From Pasteurellaceae bacterium (GTDB taxonomy: Bacteria; Pseudomonadota; Gammaproteobacteria; Enterobacterales; Pasteurellaceae), in assembly GCA_030527795.1 (NCBI GenBank), contig JAUNAB010000001.1, positions 196,856 to 260,855 on the forward strand: a stretch of DNA of 64,000 bases, read 5' to 3'. Position numbers and translations under genes: made by a program. Every line of letters begins with the position of its first letter. The first letter of the stretch is position 1. A model generated the notes under the pieces. It had not been told where the DNA came from. It made no database searches and saw only the letters and a list, made by a program, of their open reading frames with translations. Below are positions 53,589 through 64,000 of the stretch, piece by piece.

Positions 53589-54551
53589 TTACATATATTT
53601 CGCTAAGAAGCCTAGCGCGGTTTCAGGATGACGCCCAAACCAGTTATAGCCGTCTTTAAAACGACGAGTAGTGCCTTCAATCCAAAAGATTTCTTTCTCT
53701 TTTGCACCAAGTATATCAAAGGTTTTTTGCCCATCTTCAGGATTACGCGTCCACGCATCATCTTTCACTTGAACAATCATCGTTGGCATTGTTACCGCTG
53801 ACGCCCAACGTTGCGGGGTCATTTCAGCCGCGGTAAATGCCCCCATTTTCAACAATTCTAAATCAATCAATTCTTGGTATTGTTGAATGCCTTGCAATTC
53901 ACTAAACGCATCAAAAATGGCACTCATTGATACGACCATTGGGCTAACCATACATTTCACATTAGCAAAAAGCTCTGGTCTTTCATAAATTGCACGATAT
54001 TGTGAATTGCCGCCCATACATTGACTATATAAACCAACATCCATTTTGCTTAATTCAGGATGTGCATCAACCCATTTTTTCACGCCGACGCAATCACGCC
54101 ATTCCCAGTTACCAATTCCGCTTAAGCCATTATTCGCTGCGCCACTGTTTCCATGATTGCGAATATCATAAGTTAAGACATTATAGCCTGCGTCGGTTAA
54201 GTGTTTGTATTGAATGACAAAATCAATTTCAACCGCATCAAAGCCAGACCAAGGTAAACCATAATGTCCAGGGTAACCTGCACGACACATTGGCAAGGCG
54301 TGGTTAAAAATAATGAGTTTATTACTTTTTTCTTTTGCAGGAATGTACCAGGCTTATAATGGCACACCATCATCAGAAGGAATCGTCAGCTCTTGATAGC
54401 TCATTCCATATTCATCGGGGGTTTTAAAAATGAAACTGCGTAAAGGGCGAACGATATTTGCTAAACCTTTCACTTTTTCATAGTCTTCAGCCGAAATGGT
54501 TTTTTCTTGCTCAAGGGCTTTTGCAAGGCGTTCTGGAGATAATCTTGGCAT
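53589..54551 (-). pseudogene. Alpha/beta hydrolase interrupted by an in-frame TAA
   Basis: One continuous frame of 321 codons with a single TAA at 54354-54356 (codon 66). Before it, translation ends SDDGVPL; after it, the same frame continues AWYIPAKEKSNKLIIFNHALP into a full hydrolase core. The nucleophile elbow reads GLYSQCMGGNS, again with cysteine. Downstream regions TMIVQVKDDAW and the C-terminal GRHPETALGFLAKYM look intact. One base change (for example GAA or CAA to TAA) explains the break, so it is recent, a sequencing error, or a stop that is read through. The product is probably non-functional without readthrough. Substrate is unknown. Confidence 0.85.
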
Positions 54552-54623
54552 AATTTTTCTTTCCTTTCTTAATAAAATACTAAGCCATTATAAATGGTAA
54601 GCATATTTTCGTTAATTAATAGA

Positions 54624-54665
54624 AATCGCGGTCAAAATTTCAAGCGTTTTTTTGACCGCGGTTTT
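54624..54665 (-). terminator. Paired-repeat terminator after the glg operon
   Basis: A degenerate arm (TCGCGGTCAAAA) and a good arm (TTTTTTGACCGCGGTTTT), nine bases beyond the glgP stop on the minus strand. Confidence 0.75.
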
Positions 54666-54673
54666 AAAGCAGT

Positions 54674-57148
54674 TTAATCCAAATTGAGTGGGTGAATATG
54701 CCAAATCCGTTCAGCGTATTCACGAATCGCCCGATCCGATGAGAAAAAGCCCATATGACTAATATTTTGCAATGCACTATCAATCCAAGCCGATTGATTT
54801 TGGTATTTTTCATCAACAGATGTTTGCATTTCTACATAACTGCGATAATCGGCAAAGGCTTGATAATAATCGTGATATTGTAGCGATTGCAATAATTGTT
54901 GATAACGGTTTGGGTCTTTAGGCGAAAAGAAGCCTGACGTAATTTGATCCACTACCGCTCGCAACTCAGCATCATTTTGATAATAATCAAAGGGGTGATA
55001 TCCGTTACGGCGTAGGGCTTCAACCTGTTCAACGGTATTGCCGAAAATAAAAATATTCTCTTTCCCAACCTGTTGCAAAATTTCTACATTAGCACCATCT
55101 AGCGTGCCTAACGTCAATGCACCATTTAACGCAAATTTCATATTGCTCGTGCCTGACGCTTCCGTTCCCGCCAATGAAATTTGCTCAGAAATATCCGCGG
55201 CTGGAATAATCATTTCGGCTAAACTGACGCTATAATTTGGAATAAACACCACTTTTAAACGCCCTTGCAAACGTTGATCCTGATTAATCATCTTCGCTAC
55301 ATCATTGATTAAATTAATGGTTTGTTTTGCCGCACAATACGCTGAAGCGGCTTTCCCCGCCAAAATAAAGACACGTGGCACCCAATTTTTTTCAGGATGA
55401 GCTAACATTTGGTTATAGCGTGTGATGATATGTAACACATTAAGAATTTGACGTTTGTATTCGTGAATGCGTTTTACTTGAACATCAAATAAAGCGTTCG
55501 GATCAACATCAATGCCCAATTCTTGCTGAATATAACGGGCAAGTCGCTGTTTATTATCGTATTTAATTTTGGCAATGGCTTGTTTTAACTCAGGATTATG
55601 AATATGTTGTTGTAATTGGCTTAATTGCGTTAAGTCTTTGCACCAATCTTTGCCAATATATTGGGTAAATAATTCGGCTAATTCGGGGTTTGCCACACCG
55701 ACCCAACGCCGTGGTGTAATGCCATTTGTCACATTGGTAAAGCGTTCAGGATAAATGCGAGCAAAATCAGCAAATGTGGACGTAACCATCAATTCTGAAT
55801 GAATTTCCGCAACCCCGTTGATTTTATGAGAACCCACAACGGATAACCACCCCATTCTCACTTTACGATTCGCACCATCGCCTTCTTGAATTAAGGACAC
55901 TCGGCGGATAAAATCTACATCATCAGTAATATGGCAACGCACGTAATCAAGGAAATATTCGTTAATTTCTAAAATCATTTGTAGATGACGAGGTAAAATT
56001 TTTCCCATCATATCCACGGGCCAAGTTTCTAATGCTTCTGACATTAAGGTATGGCAAGTATAGGAAAAAATGCGGCACGTCATTTCCCAAGCTTTTTCCC
56101 ATTCAAACCCTTCTTGATCAACTAAAATGTACATTAATTCAGGAATTGCAAGTGAGGGGTGCGTATCATTCAAATGAATGGCGACTTTATCGGCTAAATT
56201 CTCAACCGTGCCATTTATCCATTTATGTCGGCTAATAATATCTTGCAATGATGCGGAAACGAGAAAATATTCTTGTCGTAAACGCAATTCCCGCCCTGCC
56301 CACGTTGAATCATCGGGATATAATACGCGAGATACATTCTCAATCTCTGCTCGTTCTTCTATTGCCCCAAAATAGTCCCCTTTATTAAAGTTTGCTAAGT
56401 TGAACATATCACTTGCGTGCGCACTCCATAAACGCAAAGTGGTGGCAGAATTTGTTTCATAACCTGGGATCATTTGGTCATAAGCGAGAGCGGTAATTTC
56501 TTCATCAGGCTGCCATTGGCATTTTTTTCCTTCAAAATAGATATGCCCACCAAATCGAATATGATAACGCTTAGCTGGGCGAATAAACTCCCAAGGCACG
56601 CCTTTTTCAAGCCAAGTATCAGGTTGTTCAACTTGTTGCCCCTGTTTAATTTTTTGTTGAAACATACCATATTCATAACGAATACCATAGCCCATCCCTG
56701 GTAAATCTAAAGTAGCAATAGAATCCATAAAACAGGCTGCCAAACGCCCAAGTCCGCCATTGCCTAAACCTGGATCTAATTCTTTTTCTATAATATCTTC
56801 TAAATTGACGTTTAATTGCAATAATGCACCTTTCGCTAAGTTATATACATTCTCAGCCAATAAAGCATTGGACAATGTCCGCCCGATTAAAAATTCCATT
56901 GAAAGATAATAGACTCGGCGAACTTTATTCTGACGGGAATAATCCGCGGTGGAAATCCACCCTTCCGTCACAAGATCACGCACGGCATATAATGTCGCAT
57001 TAAGCCAATCACGTTGACTGGCATCTTCAGGTGAGCGACCAATAATAAAAATAAGTTTATAAACAATTGATTTTTTGAAGGATTCGATGTTCTTTTCAGG
57101 TTCATTATAGGGAAATTGTAATTCAGTCATGGATCGGTCAAACCTCAT
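54674..57148 (-). CDS. glgP: Glycogen phosphorylase
   Basis: PLP-dependent phosphorylase releasing glucose-1-phosphate from glycogen. The 824 residues include the conserved N-terminal [29 protein letters not shown], and the PLP-lysine motif [30 protein letters not shown]. It is the last gene of the glgBXCAP operon, 54 bases after glgA. In E. coli its activity is tuned by HPr. Confidence 0.97.
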   Translation of the reverse strand: MRFDRSMTELQFPYNEPEKNIESFKKSIVYKLIFIIGRSPEDASQRDWLNATLYAVRDLVTEGWISTADYSRQNKVRRVYYLSMEFLIGRTLSNALLAENVYNLAKGALLQLNVNLEDIIEKELDPGLGNGGLGRLAACFMDSIATLDLPGMGYGIRYEYGMFQQKIKQGQQVEQPDTWLEKGVPWEFIRPAKRYHIRFGGHIYFEGKKCQWQPDEEITALAYDQMIPGYETNSATTLRLWSAHASDMFNLANFNKGDYFGAIEERAEIENVSRVLYPDDSTWAGRELRLRQEYFLVSASLQDIISRHKWINGTVENLADKVAIHLNDTHPSLAIPELMYILVDQEGFEWEKAWEMTCRIFSYTCHTLMSEALETWPVDMMGKILPRHLQMILEINEYFLDYVRCHITDDVDFIRRVSLIQEGDGANRKVRMGWLSVVGSHKINGVAEIHSELMVTSTFADFARIYPERFTNVTNGITPRRWVGVANPELAELFTQYIGKDWCKDLTQLSQLQQHIHNPELKQAIAKIKYDNKQRLARYIQQELGIDVDPNALFDVQVKRIHEYKRQILNVLHIITRYNQMLAHPEKNWVPRVFILAGKAASAYCAAKQTINLINDVAKMINQDQRLQGRLKVVFIPNYSVSLAEMIIPAADISEQISLAGTEASGTSNMKFALNGALTLGTLDGANVEILQQVGKENIFIFGNTVEQVEALRRNGYHPFDYYQNDAELRAVVDQITSGFFSPKDPNRYQQLLQSLQYHDYYQAFADYRSYVEMQTSVDEKYQNQSAWIDSALQNISHMGFFSSDRAIREYAERIWHIHPLNLD

Positions 57149-57202
57149 TAAAAATTAAACAAAATTCGTCTAAATTTTATTCTTATTAATTTATTTTTCA
57201 AG

Positions 57203-58642
57203 TTAATTATCTAAAATTTTCGTATAGAGTTGTTGATAACGTTGTGCGGCAAGTTGCCAGCTGAAATCCTGTTTCATTGCATTTTTACGGACTTTCGCCC
57301 AACTTCTTGGTTTGTGCCACAATGCAAAGGCGTGTTTAATACATTGACGTAGGGCTTGGCTTTCTGCTTGCTGAAATACAAATCCTGTCGCCAACCCTTG
57401 CTCAATATTTTCAGAATGGCTATCCACCACCGTATCCGTAAGCCCACCTGTTGCACGCACTAATGGCAATGTGCCATATTGCAAACCGTATAATTGTGTT
57501 AGTCCACAAGGCTCAAAACGGCTCGGCACTAAAATCACATCGCCACCAGCCACCATCAAATGCGATAATTTTTCATCATAGCCCAATTTAATGCCGACAT
57601 TGTCTGAATATTGGTCTTTTAATTGCTGCAAACCTTGCTCTAAATATGGCGCACCTGAGCCTAACACCATTAATTGCCCGCCCTGTGCAATGATTTCATC
57701 TGCACTCTCAAGCAACAAATCCACCCCTTTTTGTTCCGTTAAGCGTGTTACCATAACAAATAGCAAAGCGGATTCATTTTGTGGTAATTGAAAATAGGCT
57801 TGCAGTGCCTGTTTATTTTTCTTTTTACCCGTTAAACTCGTTAGGCTGTAATGATATTGTAAATAGGGATCATTTTTTGAGTGCCAAATTTGCCCATCAA
57901 CCCCATTCAAAATGCCACTTAATTTCCCTTGTTGTTTTAAGCCTGAGAGTAACCCTTGTAAGCCATATCCAAACTCGGCTTGTGTAATTTCATTTGCATA
58001 GGTTGGGCTGACCGCGGTAACAGCATCAGAATAGTAAAGCCCTGCTTTCAAATAGGAAATCTGCCCGTGTAATTCCAATCCATTAATATCAAACATCGTT
58101 TCGGGCAAGCCTATTTCAGATAAATGGTAATGAGAAAATTGCCCTTGGTAAGCTAAATTATGAATGGTAAACACCGATTTGGCAGGACGCCCTTTATGCT
58201 CTAAATAAGCACTTGTTAGCCCGGCGTGCCAATCGTGACAATGTATGATCTCCGCTCGCCACCAACTATCCAATCCTGTGCTTAATTCTGCCCCAACCCA
58301 CGCCAACAAGGCAAAACGTTTATAATTATCAGCATAATCATTATAGTGTTGATCGTGATAAGGATTGCCTTGACGATCATACAAATGAGGGGCATCAATT
58401 AAATATACGCCAACGCCCTGATAAACACCATAACGCAACACCATATGCCCTGCAAAATTATCTATTTCGGCAACAACGGTTGTATTTTGAACACCCGATT
58501 TTATCGCAGGATACGCTGGCAATAATATTCTTGCATCAATCCCAATCTGCTGCTGTGCAAAGGGCAATGCCCCCATCACATCGGCTAACCCACCCGTTTT
58601 CAGCAAGGGATAGAGCTCGGAACACACGTGTAATACTTTCAT
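57203..58642 (-). CDS. glgA: Glycogen synthase
   Basis: GT5-family synthase that extends alpha-1,4-glucan chains from ADP-glucose. The 479 residues show the N-terminal ADP-glucose motif KTGGLADV (K15-V22) and the C-terminal catalytic region PSRFEPCGLTQLYGLQYGTLPLVRATGGLTDTV. Length matches E. coli GlgA (477). A paired repeat lies between it and glgC (58689-58733), which could lower glgAP transcription relative to glgBXC. Confidence 0.97.
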   Translation of the reverse strand: MKVLHVCSELYPLLKTGGLADVMGALPFAQQQIGIDARILLPAYPAIKSGVQNTTVVAEIDNFAGHMVLRYGVYQGVGVYLIDAPHLYDRQGNPYHDQHYNDYADNYKRFALLAWVGAELSTGLDSWWRAEIIHCHDWHAGLTSAYLEHKGRPAKSVFTIHNLAYQGQFSHYHLSEIGLPETMFDINGLELHGQISYLKAGLYYSDAVTAVSPTYANEITQAEFGYGLQGLLSGLKQQGKLSGILNGVDGQIWHSKNDPYLQYHYSLTSLTGKKKNKQALQAYFQLPQNESALLFVMVTRLTEQKGVDLLLESADEIIAQGGQLMVLGSGAPYLEQGLQQLKDQYSDNVGIKLGYDEKLSHLMVAGGDVILVPSRFEPCGLTQLYGLQYGTLPLVRATGGLTDTVVDSHSENIEQGLATGFVFQQAESQALRQCIKHAFALWHKPRSWAKVRKNAMKQDFSWQLAAQRYQQLYTKILDN

Positions 58643-58688
58643 TTTCTTTTCCTTAAGTCATAAAATTATCAAAATTCAGCAAAATAAC

Positions 58689-58733
58689 AAAACCGCGGCT
58701 AAAAAAATGACAGGATTTTTGACCGCGGTTTTT
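58689..58733 (-). terminator. Paired-repeat hairpin inside the glg operon
   Basis: AAAACCGCGGC arm and TTTTTGACCGCGGTTTTT arm, immediately after the glgC stop and 47 bases before glgA. It has terminator form within an operon and may attenuate glgA-glgP expression. Confidence 0.65.
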
Positions 58734-58734
58734 C

Positions 58735-60039
58735 CTAGTCTAATTCTTTTTCACTATCCACTGTTTCGCCTTGTAATTTCCGCAACATACTGGCAGTGAC
58801 CAACACCACCCCACCAGAACTCACACGAAAACGCTGGCGATCACGTTCTAAATCAACCCCAATTTGCATTCCATCTGGAATAATGGATTGGCGATCAACG
58901 ATACAACGGCGTAAAACACAATTTTTACCAATGGTCACTTGTGGCAAAATAACAGAGTGATCGATAGTAGAATCGCTACAAACCTTAATGCGATCAAATA
59001 AAACAGAATAGCTAATGGTGGCATTTTTAATCATACAACCCCCACCGATTAAGGAATTATCTACCCCTTTCATATCGCAATCATAAAAGAATTTTGATGG
59101 GTAAGTTTGGCTTGGATTGCCTCGAATTGGCCAAGTTTGATCGTAAATATCTAACTGTGGCTCATCTGATACCAAATCAATATTTGATTGCCAAAAACTG
59201 TCTAATGTCCCCACATCACGCCAGTAAATCGCCCCATCGGTATTACGTCCCATACAAGAACGTTCAAATGGATGTGCATAAAGCACCTCATCTTCTAATG
59301 CCATCGGTAACACATCTTTACCAAAATCGTGTGAAGTATGTGGCGTTTCAACGGTGCGTTTTAAGGCTTCATAAAGATAATCTGCATCAAAAACGTAGAT
59401 CCCCATTGACGCTAAAGAGGATTCGGGTTTGCCGATCATTGCGGGCGGATTTTTAGGCTTTTCAACAAAGGCTTTGACTTTCAAGTTTTCGTTGACTGCC
59501 ATTACGCCAAATTCAGAGGCTTTTTTACGTTCAACTTCAATACACCCCACCGTACATTTTGCACCGCTGTAAACGTGATCAAGCAACATCTGGCTATAAT
59601 CCATTTTATAAATATGATCGCCCGCCAAAATAAGCACATATTTAGGTTTATAATGATCACGAATAATTGCCATATTTTGATAGACGGCATCCGCAGTACC
59701 GCGATACCACGTATTATCATCAATTTGTTGACGGGCTGGCAACATATCCACAAACTCGCCACGCTCTTGTGGCAAGAACGACCAACCTGTTTGTAAATGG
59801 CGTAATAAGGAATGGGCGGCATATTGGGTAACTACGCCGATGCGGTTTAGCCCCGAATTAATACAGTTTGATAAGGCAAAATCAATAATACGCCGATTGC
59901 CACCAAAATAAAGTGCGGGTTTTGCACGTTTATCGGTTAATTCATATAGTCGCGAACCACGTCCGCCCGCTAAAATCAAAACCAATGTATCTTTTACAAG
60001 ATCGTATTTACTAGGTAAATTTGCAATGCTACTACTCAT
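58735..60039 (-). CDS. glgC: Glucose-1-phosphate adenylyltransferase
   Basis: Makes ADP-glucose, the committed step of glycogen synthesis. The 434 residues begin with the nucleotidyltransferase loop LILAGGRGSRLYELTDKRAKPALYFGG and include VEKPKNPP and WYRGTADAVYQN. The C-terminal left-handed beta-helix is present. In E. coli the enzyme is activated by fructose-1,6-bisphosphate and inhibited by AMP. It sits between glgX and glgA. Confidence 0.97.
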   Translation of the reverse strand: MSSSIANLPSKYDLVKDTLVLILAGGRGSRLYELTDKRAKPALYFGGNRRIIDFALSNCINSGLNRIGVVTQYAAHSLLRHLQTGWSFLPQERGEFVDMLPARQQIDDNTWYRGTADAVYQNMAIIRDHYKPKYVLILAGDHIYKMDYSQMLLDHVYSGAKCTVGCIEVERKKASEFGVMAVNENLKVKAFVEKPKNPPAMIGKPESSLASMGIYVFDADYLYEALKRTVETPHTSHDFGKDVLPMALEDEVLYAHPFERSCMGRNTDGAIYWRDVGTLDSFWQSNIDLVSDEPQLDIYDQTWPIRGNPSQTYPSKFFYDCDMKGVDNSLIGGGCMIKNATISYSVLFDRIKVCSDSTIDHSVILPQVTIGKNCVLRRCIVDRQSIIPDGMQIGVDLERDRQRFRVSSGGVVLVTASMLRKLQGETVDSEKELD

Positions 60040-60080
60040 AGAGCCTCCAAGTACTCATCAAAATTAAAATCTTTTCAGAT

Positions 60081-62078
60081 TTATCTGATTTGTTGTAACA
60101 CCTTAAATGCTAAATCCTCCATTACCACCTGATTTTGCAGTGTTTGATGATTATCCAACCTTTGCCACTTCCCTTGCGGTAAAACAAAATGTTGCCGTTC
60201 TGCTTTCGCATTTATTAAACATAACCAACGCCCATCAAGTAATACTTGGAATGCCTTGCTGTGCGGATTATGCCAATCCGGTATTGTCATCGCTAAACCG
60301 TCGCAGTTTAGCCAGTCAACTTGTTTATCTGTCCACCATTTATCGTTATTTAAACAATAAATTTGCTTTCTTAATGCAATAATTTGTTTGGCGTATTGAA
60401 ATAAATCTTCTTCAAACCCATCCCAATTTAGCCAGCTAATAGGATTATCTTGGCAATAAGCATTGTTGTTGCCTTGTTGAGTATGCCCAAACTCATCACC
60501 AGCCAACAGCATCGGAGTGCCGTGTGCGAGAAGTAAACTCGCTAATAAGGCTTGAGTTGAAAAAATACGCGAATTTTTGACCTCGGTTTTTAACGAATCA
60601 TTATCTATTTGGGTAATTTGTCCTTCAATGCCGTGGTTATAACTGTAATTTTGATTACGTCCATCACGATTTTGTTCGCCATTTGCCTCATTATGTTTAT
60701 GGTTATAACTCACTAAATCTCGCAAGGTAAATCCATCATGGGCAGTAATAAAATTAATGCTTTTATGGGGCTGACCATTCTGCTGAAGAAGATCACTTGA
60801 ACCTGAAAAACGTTGTGCGAACGCCCCTAATTCACCGCTTTTCCATAACCAAAAACGTGTTACATCATCACGAAAACGATCATTCCATTCGGCAAAATCT
60901 GCGGGGAAATTCCCCAGTTGATAACCATATTCACCAATATCCCAAGGTTCTACGATAAATTTGCAATCTTGTAAGACTGGTTCATTTGCAATATCTGCAA
61001 ACAGTTGGGCACAAGGATTAAAATAAGGCTCACGCCCAAGAACCGTGCCTAAGTCAAAGCGGAAACCATTAATGTGATAATCCCTAGCCCAATAAACTAA
61101 ACAATCAATAAGCCAACGGCGAGTCACGTTATGGCTTAAATTCAGCAAGTTGCCACAACCTGTCCAATTTAAATATTCATCTTGTGCGTTATGCCAATAA
61201 TACGTCCGATCATCAATTCCACGAAAACTAAAGGTTGGGAAATCTTGCTCTGATTCTGCACTATGGTTAAACACCACATCTAAAATCACTTCAATTCCTG
61301 CTTGATGTAAGGCTTTTACCATTTGTTTCACTTCTAACAAGGGATTATCCGTTACCGCGTAACGTGATTCTGGTGCAAACATTGCGAGAGGGTTATAACC
61401 CCAGTAATTCGTGAGCCCTTTTTGTTGCAAGTGTGGTTCGCTTATAAAATAATTTATCGGCAAAATTTCAACCGCGGTAATGCCCAATTCTTGTAGATAA
61501 TGAAGAGATTCCGGTTGTGCCAGGGCGGTATAGCTGCCTCTGATTGATTGAGGCAAATCTTGGCGTAATTGACTAAATCCTTTAATGTGTAATTCGTAAA
61601 TAATCGTGTGCTGCCAAGGCGTATGAGGTTTTTGTTCATCTTGCCAATCAAAGTCTTGATTAATAATCAAGGCTTTTGGTGCTAAATGTGCATTATCCCG
61701 TGGATCAGATAATAAAAACCACGCACATTGCTCATCACTTGATAAATTTGGCTTACCCACCACCGCTTTGGCATAAGGATCAAGCATTAATTTAGCTGGA
61801 TTGCATCGCCCCTTAGAATCTGACAAGCGATAAGCATATTGCGTACCAAAGGGCAACCATTCAACCCAGCAATGCCAATAGCATTCTTCTTGGTTTTGAG
61901 CATTACGCTGAATGGTTTTATACATTGCAACACGCTGTTCTGTGCCATTTTGATCAAATAAACAAAGTTCAACACGCTCTGCTTGATTTGAAAAAAGCAC
62001 AAAATTAAGACCCAATTCACCATTTACAGATAAATAGGAATAGCCTAAAGGGGTTGCTTGACCGATTGCCGTTTTCAT
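60081..62078 (-). CDS. glgX: Glycogen debranching enzyme (isoamylase type)
   Basis: GH13 debranching enzyme that cuts alpha-1,6 branches left after phosphorylase action. The 665 residues include an N-terminal CBM48-like domain and the catalytic motifs GFRFDLGTVLGR (Asp), KFIVEPWDIG (Glu) and FITAHDGFTLRDL (Asp). It starts two bases after the glgB stop and runs into glgC 41 bases later, so translation is tightly linked. Confidence 0.97.
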   Translation of the reverse strand: MKTAIGQATPLGYSYLSVNGELGLNFVLFSNQAERVELCLFDQNGTEQRVAMYKTIQRNAQNQEECYWHCWVEWLPFGTQYAYRLSDSKGRCNPAKLMLDPYAKAVVGKPNLSSDEQCAWFLLSDPRDNAHLAPKALIINQDFDWQDEQKPHTPWQHTIIYELHIKGFSQLRQDLPQSIRGSYTALAQPESLHYLQELGITAVEILPINYFISEPHLQQKGLTNYWGYNPLAMFAPESRYAVTDNPLLEVKQMVKALHQAGIEVILDVVFNHSAESEQDFPTFSFRGIDDRTYYWHNAQDEYLNWTGCGNLLNLSHNVTRRWLIDCLVYWARDYHINGFRFDLGTVLGREPYFNPCAQLFADIANEPVLQDCKFIVEPWDIGEYGYQLGNFPADFAEWNDRFRDDVTRFWLWKSGELGAFAQRFSGSSDLLQQNGQPHKSINFITAHDGFTLRDLVSYNHKHNEANGEQNRDGRNQNYSYNHGIEGQITQIDNDSLKTEVKNSRIFSTQALLASLLLAHGTPMLLAGDEFGHTQQGNNNAYCQDNPISWLNWDGFEEDLFQYAKQIIALRKQIYCLNNDKWWTDKQVDWLNCDGLAMTIPDWHNPHSKAFQVLLDGRWLCLINAKAERQHFVLPQGKWQRLDNHQTLQNQVVMEDLAFKVLQQIR

Positions 62079-62080
62079 TT

Positions 62081-64000
62081 TTATTTCAGTTTTAAATAAA
62101 TGGTTGCAAGTGGTGGCACGGTAACTTCAATGGATTGTGCCTTATTGTGACTTCCAATGGGTTGCGTATTAATTTCGCCTAAATTTCCCAAATTAGAGCC
62201 GCCGTAATAAACAGAATCAGTATTTAATATTTCTTGATAACACCCAGAGAAATTCACACCAATGCGATAATGATAATGTGGAACTGGCGTAAAATTACTG
62301 ATAACAATCAATGGATTACCATCTAAGCCTTGTCGTTCAAAAACGAAAATAGAATGCTGACTATCATCAACAACTAACCAATTAAACCCTTTTGGATCAT
62401 TATCTAGCTGATATAACGCATCTTCTTGCCGATATAGTCCATTCAAATCTTTAACTAATTGTTGTACGCCTTTATGCCAATGTCCGCCAATATTTTCATA
62501 AAGTAAATACCAATCCAAACTTTCTTGATAATTCCATTCCCGACCTTGGGCAAATTCATTACCCATAAATAACAGTTTTTTACCTGGATAACCCCACATA
62601 TAACCGTAATAAGCCCGTAAGTTAGCAAATTGTTGCCAGGTATCGCCCGGCATTTTACCGAGTAAAGATGATTTTCCATGCACGACTTCATCGTGCGAAA
62701 GTGGCAGCACAAAATTCTCACTATATTGATACAGTAAACCAAATGTCATTTTGTCATGATGATATTGACGATAAATGGGATCAAGACGCATATAAAATAA
62801 GGTGTCATTCATCCAGCCCATATTCCATTTAAAGTTAAAGCCTAGCCCACCATCTTGAGTTGGTTTGGTAACCATTGGGAATGATGTGGATTCTTCTGCA
62901 ATCGTGATTGCACCGTCCATTTCCGTTTTTATTTTCCAATTAGTATGTTTTAAAAACTCAATCGCTTCTAAATTTTCGCGTCCACCATATTGATTAGGTA
63001 TCCACTGCCCTTCTGCACGGCTATAATCACGATAAATCATTGATGCCACGGCATCAACACGCAGCCCATCTAAACCAAAACGTTCTAGCCAATATAATGC
63101 ATTGCTTGATAAAAAGTTTTTTACTTCATTACGCCCATAGTTATAAATCAAGGTATTCCAATCTTGGTGATAACCTTCTTTCGGATCGGCGTGTTCATAT
63201 AATGCCGTACCATCAAATGCAGCCAATCCGTGAGTATCATTAGGAAAATGCCCTGGCACCCAGTCAAGAATCACGTTAATACCTGCTTGATGTGCACGTT
63301 CAATTAATAATTTAAAGTCTTCTGCACACCCAAAACGGCTAGTTGGTGCATAAAGTCCCAAGGGTTGATACCCCCAAGAGCCGTCAAAAGGAAATTCCGA
63401 CAAGGGCAAAAATTCAATATGAGTAAATCCCATTTCTTTCACATAAGGAATTAATTCATCACCAATTTGTTGGTAATTCAACCAATAATTATTTTCTACA
63501 TTGCGTCTCCACGAACCTAGATGCACTTCATAAATTGAAATCGGTTGATTAATTTGGTTTGCTTTTTTCCGCAGCTCTGTCATCGCAACCAATTCAGGCA
63601 AAACGCTCACTTGCGAAGCAGTATCTGGGCGTAATTGGGCTGAAAAGGCATAAGGATCGGCTTTCAACCGCAAATGATAATTACAATCTAATAATTCAAA
63701 TTTATATAATTGCCCTAAACTCACTTTGGGAATAAAAAGCTCCCATACACCACTTGCTTGATGAAAACGCATCGGATGGCGACGACCATCCCAATAATTA
63801 AAATCCCCAATTACTGAAACTCGTTTGGCATTCGGTGCCCATAAGCGAAAATTGACCCCAGCGACCCCATCACATTGCATAAAATGCGTCCCTAAAATCT
63901 CATAAGGGCGTAAATGTGATCCTTCAGCGAGTAGCCAATTGTCCAAATCATTTAGCATAGGATGATAACGATAAGGATCTTCAATAATTTGACTCTCATT
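62081..64000 (-). CDS. glgB: 1,4-alpha-glucan branching enzyme (5' end outside window)
   Basis: GH13 branching enzyme that adds alpha-1,6 branches to glycogen. The frame is still open at the right edge: codons before the internal Met at 63958 read [14 protein letters not shown], which fits GlgB (E. coli has DPFSFLP at this point), so the true start lies outside. Visible parts are the CBM48 region ([28 protein letters not shown]), catalytic Asp in [10 protein letters not shown], Glu in [11 protein letters not shown], and [11 protein letters not shown]. It is the first of the glgBXCAP genes seen. Confidence 0.96.
   Translation of the reverse strand, partial: NESQIIEDPYRYHPMLNDLDNWLLAEGSHLRPYEILGTHFMQCDGVAGVNFRLWAPNAKRVSVIGDFNYWDGRRHPMRFHQASGVWELFIPKVSLGQLYKFELLDCNYHLRLKADPYAFSAQLRPDTASQVSVLPELVAMTELRKKANQINQPISIYEVHLGSWRRNVENNYWLNYQQIGDELIPYVKEMGFTHIEFLPLSEFPFDGSWGYQPLGLYAPTSRFGCAEDFKLLIERAHQAGINVILDWVPGHFPNDTHGLAAFDGTALYEHADPKEGYHQDWNTLIYNYGRNEVKNFLSSNALYWLERFGLDGLRVDAVASMIYRDYSRAEGQWIPNQYGGRENLEAIEFLKHTNWKIKTEMDGAITIAEESTSFPMVTKPTQDGGLGFNFKWNMGWMNDTLFYMRLDPIYRQYHHDKMTFGLLYQYSENFVLPLSHDEVVHGKSSLLGKMPGDTWQQFANLRAYYGYMWGYPGKKLLFMGNEFAQGREWNYQESLDWYLLYENIGGHWHKGVQQLVKDLNGLYRQEDALYQLDNDPKGFNWLVVDDSQHSIFVFERQGLDGNPLIVISNFTPVPHYHYRIGVNFSGCYQEILNTDSVYYGGSNLGNLGEINTQPIGSHNKAQSIEVTVPPLATIYLKLK

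Overview
The window is AT-rich bacterial chromosome from a member of the Pasteurellaceae related to Haemophilus. The gene content and local order are typical of that family: cydDC-trxB-cnoX, yfbV-cvpA-purF-ubiX, pheST-ihfA-nlpC, uspE-fnr, mukFEB, pyrD-rnm-yciO-rluB-cysB, purEK and glgBXCAP. No rRNA, tRNA, CRISPR array, intact insertion sequence or prophage was seen. The sequence is studded with a repeated element, AACCGCGGTCAAAA. It occurs singly inside and between genes and as inverted pairs just after stop codons, where the pairs look like intrinsic terminators. It is built like the Haemophilus DNA uptake sequence (AAGTGCGGT core), but two core bases differ.

Layout. 1-5040 (minus): cydC (runs off the left edge), cydD, trxB, cnoX. 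5274-7880: topA. 7942-9823: a divergent LysR regulator and alpha/beta hydrolase. 10091-13347: yfbV, then cvpA-purF-ubiX behind a PurR operator. 13401-14106: a tiny lipoprotein and a YegP-like protein. 14295-18554: pheS-pheT-ihfA-nlpC. 18723-23013 (minus): uspE, fnr, a DedA protein, and a periplasmic thioredoxin-like gene with msrAB. 23014-23777 is a gene-poor, partly decayed stretch. 23778-26099 (minus): sbcB and an EamA transporter. 26475-28724: a TonB-dependent haem/haemoglobin-type receptor broken by two frameshifts. 28787-36187 (minus): mukF, a SIMPL-domain gene, mukE, mukB. 36439-41536: ttcA, a helical exported protein, ppc, yciU. 41588-42726: an ECF sigma factor with a small zinc-finger anti-sigma, divergent from a methionine-rich lipoprotein. 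42799-50133 (minus): cysB, rluB, yciO, rnm, pyrD, pepN. 50331-53312: purE-purK, aspC. 53357-54551 (minus): a 39-residue membrane protein and a hydrolase gene with one in-frame stop. 54674-64000 (minus): glgP, glgA, glgC, glgX and glgB (5' end outside the window).

How the genes connect. Two loci carry close matches to the PurR operator (before cvpA-purF and before purEK), so de novo purine synthesis is probably under one repressor. Envelope redox repair appears twice: msrAB with its thioredoxin partner at 21.4-23.0 kb, and the ECF sigma/anti-sigma pair with a methionine-rich lipoprotein at 41.6-42.7 kb. A short shared promoter motif (CGACTAAYC) suggests, but does not prove, that they form one response to oxidised methionine. 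The glycogen operon holds every enzyme for making and degrading glycogen. The most unusual signals are the variant uptake-like repeat, the candidate reactive-chlorine module, and two recently broken genes.
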